Part shown: positions 49,565 to 58,884 of the stretch, one piece after another
Position numbering within the stretch: position 1 is the first letter of the stretch
How the letters are laid out: each line of letters opens with the position of its first letter
Assembly: GCA_964649415.1 (NCBI GenBank)
Contig: CAZYSK010000006.1
Span: 62,001 to 126,000 of the forward strand
Direction of reading: 5' to 3'
Length of the DNA stretch: 64,000 bases
From: CAZYSK01 sp964649415
Lineage (GTDB): Bacteria; Chloroflexota; Anaerolineae; B4-G1
The notes under the pieces: model-generated
What the model saw: the letters and a program-made list of their open reading frames with translations, nothing else
What the model was told of the DNA's origin: nothing
Databases searched by the model: none
Program-made: the position numbers and the translations under genes

Positions 49565-50248
49565 ATGCCAGTCATTGAATTGCAGGACGTAACCAGAGTC
49601 TACACGATCGGGGAAGTCAAGACACCCGCGCTGCGTGGCGTCGACCTGAGCATCGACGAGGGCGAATTCACAGCCATCGTCGGGCCGTCGGGATCGGGCA
49701 AGACGACGATGTTGCAGTTGATGGGCTGCCTGGATCGGCCCAGCGGCGGGACGGTGCACATCAACGGGCAGGACGTGACGCGGCTCAAGCCCAACAAGCG
49801 CGCCGACCTGCGCAAGGGCACCATTGGCTTCGTCTTCCAGTTCTTCGCCCTGATCCCTGGCCTGACGGCCTACGAGAACGTCGAGCTTCCGCTGCTGTTG
49901 ACCGGGGCGAAGAAAGCGGAACGGCGCGAGCGCGTGAACGAGCTGCTGGAGGCGGTGGGCCTCTCCGACCGCGCCGGTCACCGTCCCGACCAGATGAGCG
50001 GCGGCGAGCAGCAACGCGTCGCCATCGCCCGCGCCCTGGCCACCCATCCCGTGCTGGTGCTGGCGGACGAGCCGACCGCGAACCTGGACTCAGTCAACGG
50101 TGAACAAGTCATGGAGATCATGCAGCGGTTGAACGCGGAGACCGGCACGACCTTCGTCTTCGCCACCCACGACCCCCGCGTGATCCCCTTCGCCCGCCGC
50201 GTCGTCGAGCTGCGCGATGGCCGGGTCACGGAGAACAGCAAATCGTAG
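49565..50248 (+). CDS. ABC transporter ATP-binding protein, LolD/MacB-type
   Basis: The 227-residue ATPase powers the two upstream FtsX-like permeases. It has Walker A GPSGSGKTT, Q-loop FVFQFFALIPGL, signature MSGGEQQRVAIARAL, Walker B VLVLADEPTANLDS and the H-loop FVFATHDP. The ATG at 49565 follows GAGGAGG; a start 13 codons upstream would translate the palindrome. The stop codon TAG falls within the border CGTAGGGGC of a dispersed palindrome. Confidence 0.95.
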   Translation: MPVIELQDVTRVYTIGEVKTPALRGVDLSIDEGEFTAIVGPSGSGKTTMLQLMGCLDRPSGGTVHINGQDVTRLKPNKRADLRKGTIGFVFQFFALIPGLTAYENVELPLLLTGAKKAERRERVNELLEAVGLSDRAGHRPDQMSGGEQQRVAIARALATHPVLVLADEPTANLDSVNGEQVMEIMQRLNAETGTTFVFATHDPRVIPFARRVVELRDGRVTENSKS

Positions 50249-50303
50249 GGGCGCGGTCTCCGCGCCCAAAGCAATCGTAAGGGCACGCCATTCTGATGGC
50301 GCA
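50241..50303. repeat. Two tandem dispersed palindromes after the ATPase gene
   Basis: Both units open with an AATCGTAGGGGC or CAATCGTAAGGGC border. The first hairpin is GGGCGCGG (50249-50256) with CCGCGCCC (50260-50267). The second contains CGCCATTCTGATGGCGC (50286-50302), the reverse complement of 23051-23067. The first border provides the stop codon of the ATPase gene. Confidence 0.7.
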
Positions 50304-50337
50304 GTCTTTGTACCTGCCCCGTCCGCCAGGAGGGAAA

Positions 50338-52674
50338 ATGCGAAGGCGCAACACAATGTCTATACGATGGGCGACGATCGTCCTGATGGTGACCACGCTC
50401 GCAGCCTGCAAGCGCGCTCCCACCCCGACGCCCACCCCCGTAGCTACACCGGCATCCCAAGGACCGGGATTCCACCCCCCGGCCGGCGCGCTCGTCGCGT
50501 CGGGGGAGATCGTTCCACCCCAGGCCACGGGCGTCAGCTTCACCGTCTCCGGCCGCGTCCGGTCGGTGAGCGCCGCCGTAGGGGATACGGTCCAGGCGGG
50601 CGACGTCCTGGCCACGCTGGAGACCGCATCCCTGGAGAGCGACGTCGCCAAGGCCCAGGCTGCGGTGGCCGTCGCGGAAGCCCAACTGGCGCTCCTCACG
50701 GCCCCCCCGCGCCCGGCCGAGATCGCCGCCGCCCAGGCACGCCTGGAGGCCGCCCAGGCGGCCCTGGCCCAGGCGGCTGCCCAGCGCGATCAACCCGGCC
50801 TCGGCGCGACAGAGGCGGAGGTCACCGCCGCCCAGGCCCAGGTCATGGCCGCCACCGCCGATCAGCGGGAGGCCGACGAGATCCACGACTTGACGATGAC
50901 CTGCGTCACCCTGGTCTGGGAAGGCGAGGAGATGACCATCTGCCCGGCCCTCGGCGTGATCGAGGAAGGGGCACGCCACAGTCTGCACGTCGCCAGCGAG
51001 GCCCAGGCCGCTGCCCAGGCCGAGCTCGACGCCCTCCTGGCCGGCGCTGGCGCCGAGGTGCGCACCGCGCAGGCGGGCGTCGCCGCGGCCGCGGCCCAGC
51101 GGGATGCCGCCGCGGCCCAACTCGCTCTCGTGCAGGCACAGGTGCCCGCCGAAGCGGTCGCCGTCGCCCAGGCCAAGGTGGCCCAGGCCCAGGCGGCTGT
51201 GCAGGTCGCCGAGGCCGCCCTTGGCCAGGCCACGCTGCGTGCGCCGTGCGCCGGCACGGTCACCGCGCTTGAGGTCACCCCGGGTGAGGCGGTCATGCCC
51301 GGCCAGCTCGTGCTGACACTGGCCCAGTTGGGCCCGTTGCAGGCGGAGACGACGGACCTCAGCGAGCGACAGGTGGGCCAGGTAAGCGCCGGCCAGGAAG
51401 CTACCGTCTACGTCGAAGCCCTGGACGCCGAGGCCAAAGGGCGCGTGGTGCACGTCGCCCCACGGGCGACTACCGCCGGCGGGGACGTCGTCTACCCGGT
51501 ACGCGTCGAACTGGACGAGCAGCCGCTGGACTTGCGCTGGGGCATGAGCGTCGAGGTCGCGATTGCCGCGGACGCCCCGGCGAGCGCCGCCGGCGCGGCC
51601 CTCCCCGCTTCTGGCAGCACAGTCGCCGCCGCCTCGGGCGAGATCGTCCCCGCGCAGGAGGCCCGGCTCAGCTTCCCCACCGCCGGGCGACTGGAGGCGG
51701 TGCGCGTGGCCGAGGGCGACGCGGTGCAGCCGGGCGACGTGCTGGCTACGCTGGAGACCCCCTACGGCAGCGCGCAGGTCGCCCAGGCCGAAGCGACGCT
51801 CAAGGTAGCCCAGGCCCAACTCGCGCTCCTCCAGGCCCCGCCGCGCCCCGAGGAACTCGCCAGCGCACAGGCCCTGTTGGAGGCCGCCGAGGCCGCACTG
51901 GCCCAGGCCGCCGCACGACGCGATCAACTCGCCGCCGGCGCAGCCGAGGCGGCGGTCGCGGCCGCGCGCGTCCAACTCGCCGCCGCCCAGGCCGAGGAGA
52001 AGGCCGCACGCGACGCCTTCGACCAGTTGGACGAGCGCCAGGTCGAGGACTGGGAGAAGGAAGTGACCATCCTCCGCTTCCGCGCCGCCGAGCAGAACCG
52101 GGCCGCGGCAGAGGCTCAAGTGACGGCCGCCGAGGCGGACGCTCACGTCCAGATACGCGCCGCCCAGGCTGCGGTGGCCAGGGCGGCCGCCCAGCGTGAC
52201 CAGGCCCAGGCCCAGCTCGACCTGCTGCAGGCCGGACCTGGCGCCGAGGAGATCGCGGCCGCCCAGGCCGCCATCGTCCAGGCCGAGGTGGCGCTCGCGG
52301 CTGTGCGGGCCGATCTGGACCAGAGCGTGTTGCACGCCCCCTTCGCCGGCACCGTCACCGAGCTCGAGGCCAGCACCGGTGAGACGCGGATGCCAGGCCA
52401 GGCCGTGTTGACGCTGGCCGACCTGCGCTCCCTTCGGGTCGAGACCACCGACTTGAGCGAGATGGACGTGGGCCAGGTCGCGTCGGGCCAACAGGCCACC
52501 GTCTACGTCGAGGCCCTCGGCCGGGAGATCGCAGGGCACGTGGCGAGCATCGAACCCAAGGCCGGCACGGTGGGGGGCGACGTGGTCTACAAGGTCGTCG
52601 TGGAGTTGGAGGAGCAGCCGCCCGGCCTGCGCTGGGGCATGAGCGTGGACGTGGAAATCATGCGTGATGCGTGA
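50338..52674 (+). CDS. Double-length HlyD/MFP-type adaptor lipoprotein
   Basis: The 778-residue lipoprotein (signal ending TTLAACKR) contains two complete membrane-fusion-protein units in tandem. Unit 1 (about 40-415) has a lipoyl-like half GRVRSVSAAVGDTVQAGDVL, long Ala/Gln-rich coiled coils, then GTVTALEVTPGEAVMPGQLV and GGDVVYPVRVELDE. Unit 2 (about 425-775) repeats the pattern with GRLEAVRVAEGDAVQPGDVL, GTVTELEASTGETRMPGQAV and GGDVVYKVVVELEE. MFPs normally are single units of about 350-450 residues and oligomerise. It should couple the FtsX permease complex to an outer structure or substrate. CAGGAGGG precedes the ATG. Confidence 0.9.
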   Translation: MRRRNTMSIRWATIVLMVTTLAACKRAPTPTPTPVATPASQGPGFHPPAGALVASGEIVPPQATGVSFTVSGRVRSVSAAVGDTVQAGDVLATLETASLESDVAKAQAAVAVAEAQLALLTAPPRPAEIAAAQARLEAAQAALAQAAAQRDQPGLGATEAEVTAAQAQVMAATADQREADEIHDLTMTCVTLVWEGEEMTICPALGVIEEGARHSLHVASEAQAAAQAELDALLAGAGAEVRTAQAGVAAAAAQRDAAAAQLALVQAQVPAEAVAVAQAKVAQAQAAVQVAEAALGQATLRAPCAGTVTALEVTPGEAVMPGQLVLTLAQLGPLQAETTDLSERQVGQVSAGQEATVYVEALDAEAKGRVVHVAPRATTAGGDVVYPVRVELDEQPLDLRWGMSVEVAIAADAPASAAGAALPASGSTVAAASGEIVPAQEARLSFPTAGRLEAVRVAEGDAVQPGDVLATLETPYGSAQVAQAEATLKVAQAQLALLQAPPRPEELASAQALLEAAEAALAQAAARRDQLAAGAAEAAVAAARVQLAAAQAEEKAARDAFDQLDERQVEDWEKEVTILRFRAAEQNRAAAEAQVTAAEADAHVQIRAAQAAVARAAAQRDQAQAQLDLLQAGPGAEEIAAAQAAIVQAEVALAAVRADLDQSVLHAPFAGTVTELEASTGETRMPGQAVLTLADLRSLRVETTDLSEMDVGQVASGQQATVYVEALGREIAGHVASIEPKAGTVGGDVVYKVVVELEEQPPGLRWGMSVDVEIMRDA

Positions 52675-53121
52675 TACGTGTTGCGCGTTGCGTGTTGCGT
52701 GCTTCGTCTCCCCTTCGTCCATCTCGTTGTCCCTGTGTTGCGGGGATGGGGTCCAGGATCCGGGAATACCAGGGTGGACACATGACCAATCATGGGTCTA
52801 GCCACCTGTCCAATCCCAAGATTGTCCGCCAGGGCGATGCGCCGGGGAGCCGTCTGTGCTACACTGAGTAACACGATAGCGTCACACTAGACTTCCGAGG
52901 TCTCCAGGAGTTCATTCAATCCGCCTAACACCCTGCGGAAGCCGCGATTTCTGCTACTTGAAGCTATGTCCTACGGATTGGAACAATCCGCCGGATTGGA
53001 ACAATCCGCGACTTCGGAAGTCTGAGGCTACGCAGCTTGCCTGACACATCTGGCCGCAGAGAGACCGGGTAGGTGCTTGGCGTTCTGGGGAGCCATGCCG
53101 GTCGAAGGGGAAGCAACCGCA
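52675..53121. repeat. Repeat-rich region between the adaptor and second ATPase genes
   Basis: No gene. It starts with a GTGTTGC-type run (52678-52702), contains a pair of short AGACTTCC-GAGGTCT palindromes (about 52890-52904, and GACTTCGGAAGTC near 53010-53022), and two tandem CGGATTG-GAA-CAATCCG hairpins (52974-53008), the same unit as 46599-46615. The end holds the leader of the next gene. Confidence 0.6.
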
Positions 53122-53829
53122 ATGGGAACGGGTACCAACGGTGCACTGATTGACCTGTGCGACGTGGTCAAGAGCTACGAAACCGGTGCAGGAGACGTGA
53201 CGGTCCTCAACGACATCACGCTGCACGTGCGGTCCGGCGAATTCATCAGCGTTGTGGGGCCTTCAGGATCCGGCAAGTCGACGCTCCTGAACATGGTCAC
53301 CGGCATCGATCGGCCGAGCAGCGGCGAGGTGTTCGTCGGGGGCCAGGCCGTCCACGACCTGAGCGAGAACCAGTTGGCCCGCTGGCGGGGGCGGAACGTC
53401 GGCGTCATCTTCCAGTTCTTCCAACTGCTGCCCACGTTGACCATCCTGGAGAACGTGATCCTGCCAATGGACTTCTGCCACGCGCACCGGCGGCGCGAGC
53501 GCAGGGAGCGCGCGATGCACCTCCTGGATCAGGTAGGCATCGCCGGCCACGCCCACAAGCTGCCCAGCGCGCTCAGCGGCGGGGAACAGCAGCGGGCGGC
53601 CATCGCGCGGGCGATGGCCAACGATCCCCCCCTGCTGGTCGGCGACGAGCCGACGGGCAACCTGGACACCTCCACCGCCAACGACGTCTTCGCGCTGTTC
53701 GAGCGTCTGGTGGACCAGGGTAAGACGTTGATGATCGTCACCCACGACCGGAGCCTGAGCGAACGCACCGAGCGCGTGCTACACCTCCTCGACGGGCACC
53801 TCCACCGCGACGAGGACAACGGCCGATGA
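53122..53829 (+). CDS. ABC transporter ATP-binding protein 2
   Basis: The 235-residue ATPase pairs with the large permease that follows. Walker A GPSGSGKST, Q-loop VIFQFFQLLPTL, signature LSGGEQQRAAIARAM, Walker B LLVGDEPTGNLDT and the H-loop MIVTHDR are all intact. The ATG at 53122 is preferred because AGGGGAAG lies eight bases upstream and the family starts near IDLCDVVKSYET. Its last four bases overlap the start of the permease (ATGA). Confidence 0.93.
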   Translation: MGTGTNGALIDLCDVVKSYETGAGDVTVLNDITLHVRSGEFISVVGPSGSGKSTLLNMVTGIDRPSSGEVFVGGQAVHDLSENQLARWRGRNVGVIFQFFQLLPTLTILENVILPMDFCHAHRRRERRERAMHLLDQVGIAGHAHKLPSALSGGEQQRAAIARAMANDPPLLVGDEPTGNLDTSTANDVFALFERLVDQGKTLMIVTHDRSLSERTERVLHLLDGHLHRDEDNGR

Positions 53830-56195
53830 GCATCATCTGGCGCAAGATCTGGCGCGACCTGTGGCGTGACAAGTTCCGCACGTTCCTGGTCGTCCTCTCC
53901 ACCGCAGTGGGGGTGTTCGCCCTGGGGTTCGTCTACGGCGCGTCCGACGTGCTGCGCGCCCAGATGACGGAGAGCCACCGGGCGAGCGTCTTCCCGCACA
54001 TCACGTTCTACACGGGTCTGTTCGACCACGACGCCGTCGAGACGATCCAGCACGAACCAGGCGTCGCCGAGGTGGAGGCCGAACGCAGCGCCAGCATCCG
54101 CTGGAAGTTGGAGGGTGAAGCCGACTGGCACGATGGGTCCGTGGACGCTCGCGCCGACTACGAGGCGCAACACGTGAACCTGATCGACCTGCTGGAGGGC
54201 GATTGGCCCTCGGGACGGGCGCTCGTGGTTGAGCGGCTGTCGTCACGCCACTTCCGCATTTCCCCCGACGCGCCGATCATCGTCGAGTTCGGGCGAACCG
54301 AACGCCGTATCGACGTCCAGGGCGTGGCCCGCCGCCCCCAGGTCTTTCCACCGCAGTGGGGCGGCGACGCGGTCTTCTGCGCCACGATGGAGACCATCGC
54401 CTGGCTGACCGACCAGGATGAGGGCTTCAACAGGCTTCACGTTCTCCTGGATTCGTTCAGCGAAGAGGGAGCGGAGGCGGCCGCCGAGCAGCTTCAGGAT
54501 CGGCTAGAAGGGATGGGGATAGGAGTCGGCGGGTACGAAATCACCGATCCCGACGTCCACTGGGCCCAGGAGACCATCGACTCGATACTGCTCATTCTAA
54601 AGGTACTGGGGGCGCTCTCGCTGGCGTTGAGCGGTTTCTTGATCATCAACATGATGAACGCCACGGTCGCCCAGCAAATATGGCAGATCGGCGTGATGAA
54701 GGTAGTGGGCGCGACAGGCGGGCGCGTGATGCGCGTCTACCTGGCGCTGGCGCTGATCTACGGCCTGCTTGCCCTTCTCCTGGCCGTCCCGCCGGGGATC
54801 GTTGCCGCGCACCTGCTGGCCGGTTGGCTGCTTGGGCTGCTGAACATCATCGACAACTCTTTCCGCCTGATGCCGGACGCGCTCGCCATTCAGGTTGCGG
54901 TGGGGCTGGCCGTGCCGTTGGTAGCGGCACTGGTGCCGGTGATCGGCGGCACGCGCATCTCCCCGCACCAGGCGATCAGCAACTACGGGCTGGGGGCCGG
55001 GTTTGGGAGCAACTGGCTCGATCGCCTAGTCGCGCGCATCCGCCGCCTGCCGCGCCCGCTGGTACTCAGCCTGCGCAACACCTTCCGCCGCAAGGTGCGC
55101 ATCGCCCTGACGCTGATCACACTGGTGCTTGGCGGCATACTGTTCATCATGGTCTTGAGCGTGGGAACTTCGTTGAGCAACACGATCGAGGTACTGCTCG
55201 ACGACTTCGGCTTCGACGTGCTGGTCGTGTTTGACCGCAGTCATCGTGCGGCGCGCCTGGTCGAGGCAAGCGAGAGCGTGCCCGGCGTGACCTACGCCGA
55301 GGTATGGGACGTCCAGATCGCGACGCTGGAATTGGACAGCGGAGAGGACATCCAGGGACAGCTCTGGGGCGTACCGGACAACTCCAGGATGTTCAACCCG
55401 CGGATCACCAGCGGCCGCGCGCTGCTGCCGGACGACGGGCGCGCGATTCTGCTCAACAGCAAGATCGCCGCCGACGAGGATATCCGCGTCGGTGACACGG
55501 TCACGTTGACGTTGGACGGGGAGGATCTGACCTGGACGGTGGTCGGCCTGGTCATCAACGTCAACAACCTGGGGCGAGACAACTTCGTGCCCTTCGACAC
55601 GTTGGCCCGGGAGATCGGCAACACCAACCGAGGGGCCTTCGTCATGATGGCGACCGAGGGACACGAGGCCGATGTCCACCTGAGGCTAGTCCACGATCTG
55701 CGCGCCACGTATAGCGCATGCCGCCTCAAGCCGGTTTTCTTCCAGAGCGGCGGTGAGTTGCGGCAACAGACAGAGGCCCAGTTTGACATGATCGTGTATC
55801 TGATGCTGGCGATGGCCGTGCTGGCGGCGGTGGTTGGCAGCGTGGGGTTGATGAGCACGATGTCCATCAACGTGATCGAGCGAGGGCGCGAGATCGGCGT
55901 GATGCGCGCCATCGGCGCCGGGTCGGGCGCCATCCTCGGCATCTTCGTCGTCGAAGGCATCATCGTGGGCGTGTTGAGCTGGCTCATCGCCGCGCCGCTC
56001 AGCTACCCCGGGGCACGCATCTTCAGCGGCGTCATTGGCCGCACGCTGTTGCAGACACCGCTCGAATTCGACTACGCCATAGGCGGCATGTTGAGCTGGC
56101 TGGCGATCGTGGTCGTGCTGTCGGCGCTGGCGAGCCTGTGGCCCGCGCTGCGCGCGACGCAGGTCAGCGTGCGGGAAACGCTGGCGTACGAGTGA
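53826..56195 (+). CDS. Large FtsX-like permease with two FtsX units
   Basis: The 789-residue permease has eight helices arranged as two FtsX units: an N-terminal helix (FLVVLSTAVGVFALGFVYGA), an outer domain, three helices (from LILKVLGALSLALSGFLIINM), then a second set beginning at IALTLITLVLGGILFIMVLS and ending with VIVYLMLAMAVLAAVVGSVGLM and VVVLSALASLWPALRA. One protein thus provides both halves of the transporter. It overlaps the ATPase gene by 4 nt, so the two form one export complex, possibly for lipids or lipoproteins. Confidence 0.92.
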   Translation: MSIIWRKIWRDLWRDKFRTFLVVLSTAVGVFALGFVYGASDVLRAQMTESHRASVFPHITFYTGLFDHDAVETIQHEPGVAEVEAERSASIRWKLEGEADWHDGSVDARADYEAQHVNLIDLLEGDWPSGRALVVERLSSRHFRISPDAPIIVEFGRTERRIDVQGVARRPQVFPPQWGGDAVFCATMETIAWLTDQDEGFNRLHVLLDSFSEEGAEAAAEQLQDRLEGMGIGVGGYEITDPDVHWAQETIDSILLILKVLGALSLALSGFLIINMMNATVAQQIWQIGVMKVVGATGGRVMRVYLALALIYGLLALLLAVPPGIVAAHLLAGWLLGLLNIIDNSFRLMPDALAIQVAVGLAVPLVAALVPVIGGTRISPHQAISNYGLGAGFGSNWLDRLVARIRRLPRPLVLSLRNTFRRKVRIALTLITLVLGGILFIMVLSVGTSLSNTIEVLLDDFGFDVLVVFDRSHRAARLVEASESVPGVTYAEVWDVQIATLELDSGEDIQGQLWGVPDNSRMFNPRITSGRALLPDDGRAILLNSKIAADEDIRVGDTVTLTLDGEDLTWTVVGLVINVNNLGRDNFVPFDTLAREIGNTNRGAFVMMATEGHEADVHLRLVHDLRATYSACRLKPVFFQSGGELRQQTEAQFDMIVYLMLAMAVLAAVVGSVGLMSTMSINVIERGREIGVMRAIGAGSGAILGIFVVEGIIVGVLSWLIAAPLSYPGARIFSGVIGRTLLQTPLEFDYAIGGMLSWLAIVVVLSALASLWPALRATQVSVRETLAYE

Positions 56196-56208
56196 CGGGC
56201 TTCATTCA

Positions 56209-56223
56209 GAAACCAGGTTTCTT
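56209..56223. repeat. AGAAACC-GGTTTCT palindrome
   Basis: A 7-bp stem around a single A, just after the permease stop. Same core as the palindromes at 49512-49545 and 22261-22293. Confidence 0.6.
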
Positions 56224-56245
56224 GTCCACTTGACGGGAGGCACCT

Positions 56246-56710
56246 ATGACCGGGAAAGCAGGGCTAAAAGCGGGCTTGATCGGTGTGGCCATCATGCTGA
56301 TGCACACAGGGCTCAGCCGGCTTCTACCCTCGTACGGGAGCCTGGTATGGGTCAGCGCCGGGGTGAGTCTGCTGGTATACGCCGGCATCGGGGTGTTGGC
56401 AGGCTTGCTCCTGACCCCACCTCGCACGCCGGGCAAAGGAGCGGGGGCGGGCGCTATCGCCAGCCTGATGAGCGGGCTGGTCGCCGGCGCGGTCGGTACT
56501 GCCATCATGGTCATCCAGATGGCCAGCGGCGAGGCGATCTCGGGCCTGAGTCCCGAGCAGATGCAACAGATACAGCAGTTGACCGAAAGCGGCATGGATC
56601 CGGCAACCTTCGCCCTCCTCGCCATTCCGGGCCTGGCATGCGTCGTGGCCATCGGCACGGGGCTGTCCGCTGCCAGCGGGGCCATCGTCGCCGCCGTCAA
56701 GCCTGATTAG
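56246..56710 (+). CDS. Four-helix membrane protein at the end of the export cluster
   Basis: The 154-residue protein has four hydrophobic helices (GLIGVAIMLMHTGLS, VWVSAGVSLLVYAGIGVLAG, IASLMSGLVAGAVGTAIMVI and LLAIPGLACVVAIGTGL) and a short cytoplasmic-type Gln-rich loop LSPEQMQQIQQLTESG. I do not recognise a family. It starts after GGGAGG, 50 bp behind the large permease, so it is probably the last gene of the export operon and may stabilise the complex. Confidence 0.72.
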   Translation: MTGKAGLKAGLIGVAIMLMHTGLSRLLPSYGSLVWVSAGVSLLVYAGIGVLAGLLLTPPRTPGKGAGAGAIASLMSGLVAGAVGTAIMVIQMASGEAISGLSPEQMQQIQQLTESGMDPATFALLAIPGLACVVAIGTGLSAASGAIVAAVKPD

Positions 56711-56843
56711 GCCTGCTCAGGCAGCAGTTCCCCCCATCTCACTCTACGCGACATTGATCGTGCGTCCGCTCGGAACGAGGCTGATCCCCCACTCATCATA
56801 AGAGAACCCATCGTCGGCCTGTTGTGTCTGGCTGGGGTGGTAC
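56711..56843. other. Intergenic region
   Basis: No gene or strong structure; leads into the promoter-bearing repeat at 56844. Confidence 0.4.
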
Positions 56844-56925
56844 CTTCCTCGATGCCCCGACAGTGAATGAGCCTCCCCAAGAATCCGTTTTGCCTCGGAT
56901 TCCAAATAGGGGTACAATCGTAGAT
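56844..56925 (+). promoter_or_regulatory. Promoter-bearing repeat, copy 2
   Basis: The second copy of the repeat at 23862-23955, with the same upstream CTCGATGCCCCGAC and GTGAATGAGCCTCC blocks. The promoter is TTGCCT (56889-56894), 17-bp spacer containing ATTCCAAATAGG, and TACAAT (56912-56917). It precedes the methyltransferase gene by about 150 bp. Confidence 0.7.
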
Positions 56926-57066
56926 AGTCCCTTATGCAGATTCCGATCATCGTGTTCAGCCACCGGGCGAGGGTTACGAGAACGTGACTTCAAAAGAAGG
57001 GTGGCGTAACGGAGAAAGGGTGGGCCCTACCCTGCCCAGAGAGAGAATGGACGATTCTGTTTTCTG

Positions 57067-57900
57067 ATGACAGTGGATTCTATACGCGAGGTCTTCAATA
57101 TCACGGTCCCTGACCTGGGCCACATACCAGTGCGGGAAAAACCGTGCCTGCTCTGTGGACGCCGTGACTTCTTTCCGCTCAATTCCTTCGTTCTGAACAA
57201 CAGGCGATTCCACACGGTGCGCTGCTTCCGTGACGGGATGATGTGGCTAGACCCTCAACCTACCGAGGAGTTCTACCAGGAGCTGTACGCCAAACACTAC
57301 CATTCGACAGGTTCCGATGACCCGCTGCTCGAACAGGCAACGCTGGACGTACATTCAGAAACCGACGAACTCAAACGAATTGCCCGGCTTCGCCTGAATC
57401 AAATTGAGCAGTTTACTGACACTGGCTGCCTGTTGGAGGTGGGGTTTGGAAGCGGAGCGATGTTGGAAGCGGCAGCGGGGAGGGGATGGCAAGTAGTTGG
57501 ACTAGAGCTAGACGAGGGTTGTGTAGACAGGATGACGGGGCGCGGGATTTCGGCTCACCACTGTGATTTGCTCGAATACCCTGGAGAACCGGAGAGCTTT
57601 GATGTGGTGGGGATGTATAGCGTGATCGAGCACACGCTGGACCCGGTCGCCTATCTCGAAAAAGCGCTTTCACTCTTGAAGGCTGGAGGCATTCTGGTGT
57701 TTCGCCTGCCAGACACCGGGGCTGAAGGCCCTCCCGCTTCTCTGATTGCCCACGTCTACCATTTCAACGCGCATACGATCATGGTGCTATTGCGCCGGTG
57801 CGGATTCGAAGTCCTGCAGGTTGACAGTTTCGGCCTGTGGAAGCCCAGCAAGTATCCGGGTTCGCTGTGGAGTATGAACGTAGTCAGCCGGAAGGGATAG
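57067..57900 (+). CDS. SAM-dependent methyltransferase with N-terminal zinc-finger-like part
   Basis: The 277-residue enzyme has an N-terminal CLLCGRRDFF motif with a later Cys (possible zinc site), then a class I methyltransferase core: motif I LLEVGFGSGAMLEAAAGRG, motif II acidic end VVGLELDE, and post-motif SVIEHTLDPVAYLEKAL. The layout is that of type 12 methyltransferases, often acting on sugars or small metabolites, sometimes in lipid or polysaccharide modification. The substrate is unknown. It starts at ATG without a clear ribosome site; the promoter-bearing repeat lies upstream. Confidence 0.85.
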   Translation: MTVDSIREVFNITVPDLGHIPVREKPCLLCGRRDFFPLNSFVLNNRRFHTVRCFRDGMMWLDPQPTEEFYQELYAKHYHSTGSDDPLLEQATLDVHSETDELKRIARLRLNQIEQFTDTGCLLEVGFGSGAMLEAAAGRGWQVVGLELDEGCVDRMTGRGISAHHCDLLEYPGEPESFDVVGMYSVIEHTLDPVAYLEKALSLLKAGGILVFRLPDTGAEGPPASLIAHVYHFNAHTIMVLLRRCGFEVLQVDSFGLWKPSKYPGSLWSMNVVSRKG

Positions 57901-58031
57901 AAGCGGTTGTTCGAGCTGAATGCTAGGCCCAAGGCACGTACAAGTGAGCGGGAAGAGAGCGGCCAGACAAGGCGGTGAGCAAGGCAACTATCTTGAGCAG
58001 TCGCAAACCAATCACCAAATGGAGGGAAATG

Positions 58032-58859
58032 ATGAACACGTATCGTCGACCAGGGAACTACATTGAAGTCGAACCGGGTGTGGAGATCTACTACGAAGAC
58101 GAAGGCACCGGGACGCCGATCGTCATCGTACCAGGATGGACCTTCACCACAGAAGTGTTCGTCCATCAGGTAGAGCACTTCTCCAAGACGCATCGGGTCA
58201 TAGTAATCGACCCCCGCAGTCAGGGCCGATCGTCGATTACACTTCACGGGAATGACTACGTCACTCATGCCGCCGATCTGGCGAAGATCATCAAGGCGCT
58301 GGATCTCCGGGACATTGTACTCGTCGGGTGGTCATTTGGATGTCTGGCGACGTGGGGATACGTCAAGCAGGAGGGCACAAAGGCACTGAAGGCGATGGTG
58401 TCCATTGACCTGTCACCCAAGCCGCTGTCCGTGAATCCAGAAGATTGGGTGGAGGGTCCGCTCGACGAAATTGCCGAGGCCTACAACTCCTTCCTGCTAT
58501 CGCGGCAAGGGCAACGGGACTTTGTGACCTCCTATGCAGAAGAAGTCATGGTGCAACGCGAACTCAGCGAAGAAGAGCTGTTCTGGATCGTTGGGCAATC
58601 GCTGAAGACACCACACTACATCGCCAGCGCCCTGTTTGCAGCTGGCATGTTCACGAACCACATAGCGGAAGCCAAACTCGTGGATGAGACGTTGCCTGCT
58701 CTCAGCATCATTGCCGAGCATTGGGCGGACACGGCGGTGCCGTTCATGCAAGGGCACTGCCCCAACACCAAGACGGCCGTGTTGGGCGGGCATATGATGT
58801 TCTGGGAGCATCCCGAGAAGTTCAACAAGATTCTGTCCGACTTCATCGCTTCGGTCTGA
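58032..58859 (+). CDS. Alpha/beta hydrolase
   Basis: The 275-residue hydrolase has the nucleophile elbow GWSFG (serine in VLVGWSFGCLATW), a likely acid in EHWADTAVPF and the catalytic histidine in LGGHMMFWEHPEKF. The oxyanion loop is VIVPGWTF. These match haloperoxidase/esterase-type hydrolases that act on esters or related bonds. The start at 58032 is preferred to the adjacent ATG at 58029 because GGAGG then has a normal 6-base spacing. There is no signal peptide. It follows the methyltransferase by 131 bp and may be co-transcribed. Confidence 0.88.
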   Translation: MNTYRRPGNYIEVEPGVEIYYEDEGTGTPIVIVPGWTFTTEVFVHQVEHFSKTHRVIVIDPRSQGRSSITLHGNDYVTHAADLAKIIKALDLRDIVLVGWSFGCLATWGYVKQEGTKALKAMVSIDLSPKPLSVNPEDWVEGPLDEIAEAYNSFLLSRQGQRDFVTSYAEEVMVQRELSEEELFWIVGQSLKTPHYIASALFAAGMFTNHIAEAKLVDETLPALSIIAEHWADTAVPFMQGHCPNTKTAVLGGHMMFWEHPEKFNKILSDFIASV

Positions 58860-58884
58860 TAGTTCGGTCTGACAGAATTCGCAA

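Noticed and set aside
49978..52722. Long open frame antisense to the adaptor gene (about 914 codons)
   Set aside because: It is a by-product of the GC-rich, Ala-codon-rich adaptor gene on the plus strand; it has no ribosome site, no recognisable domain and a low-complexity Gly/Arg/Leu composition.
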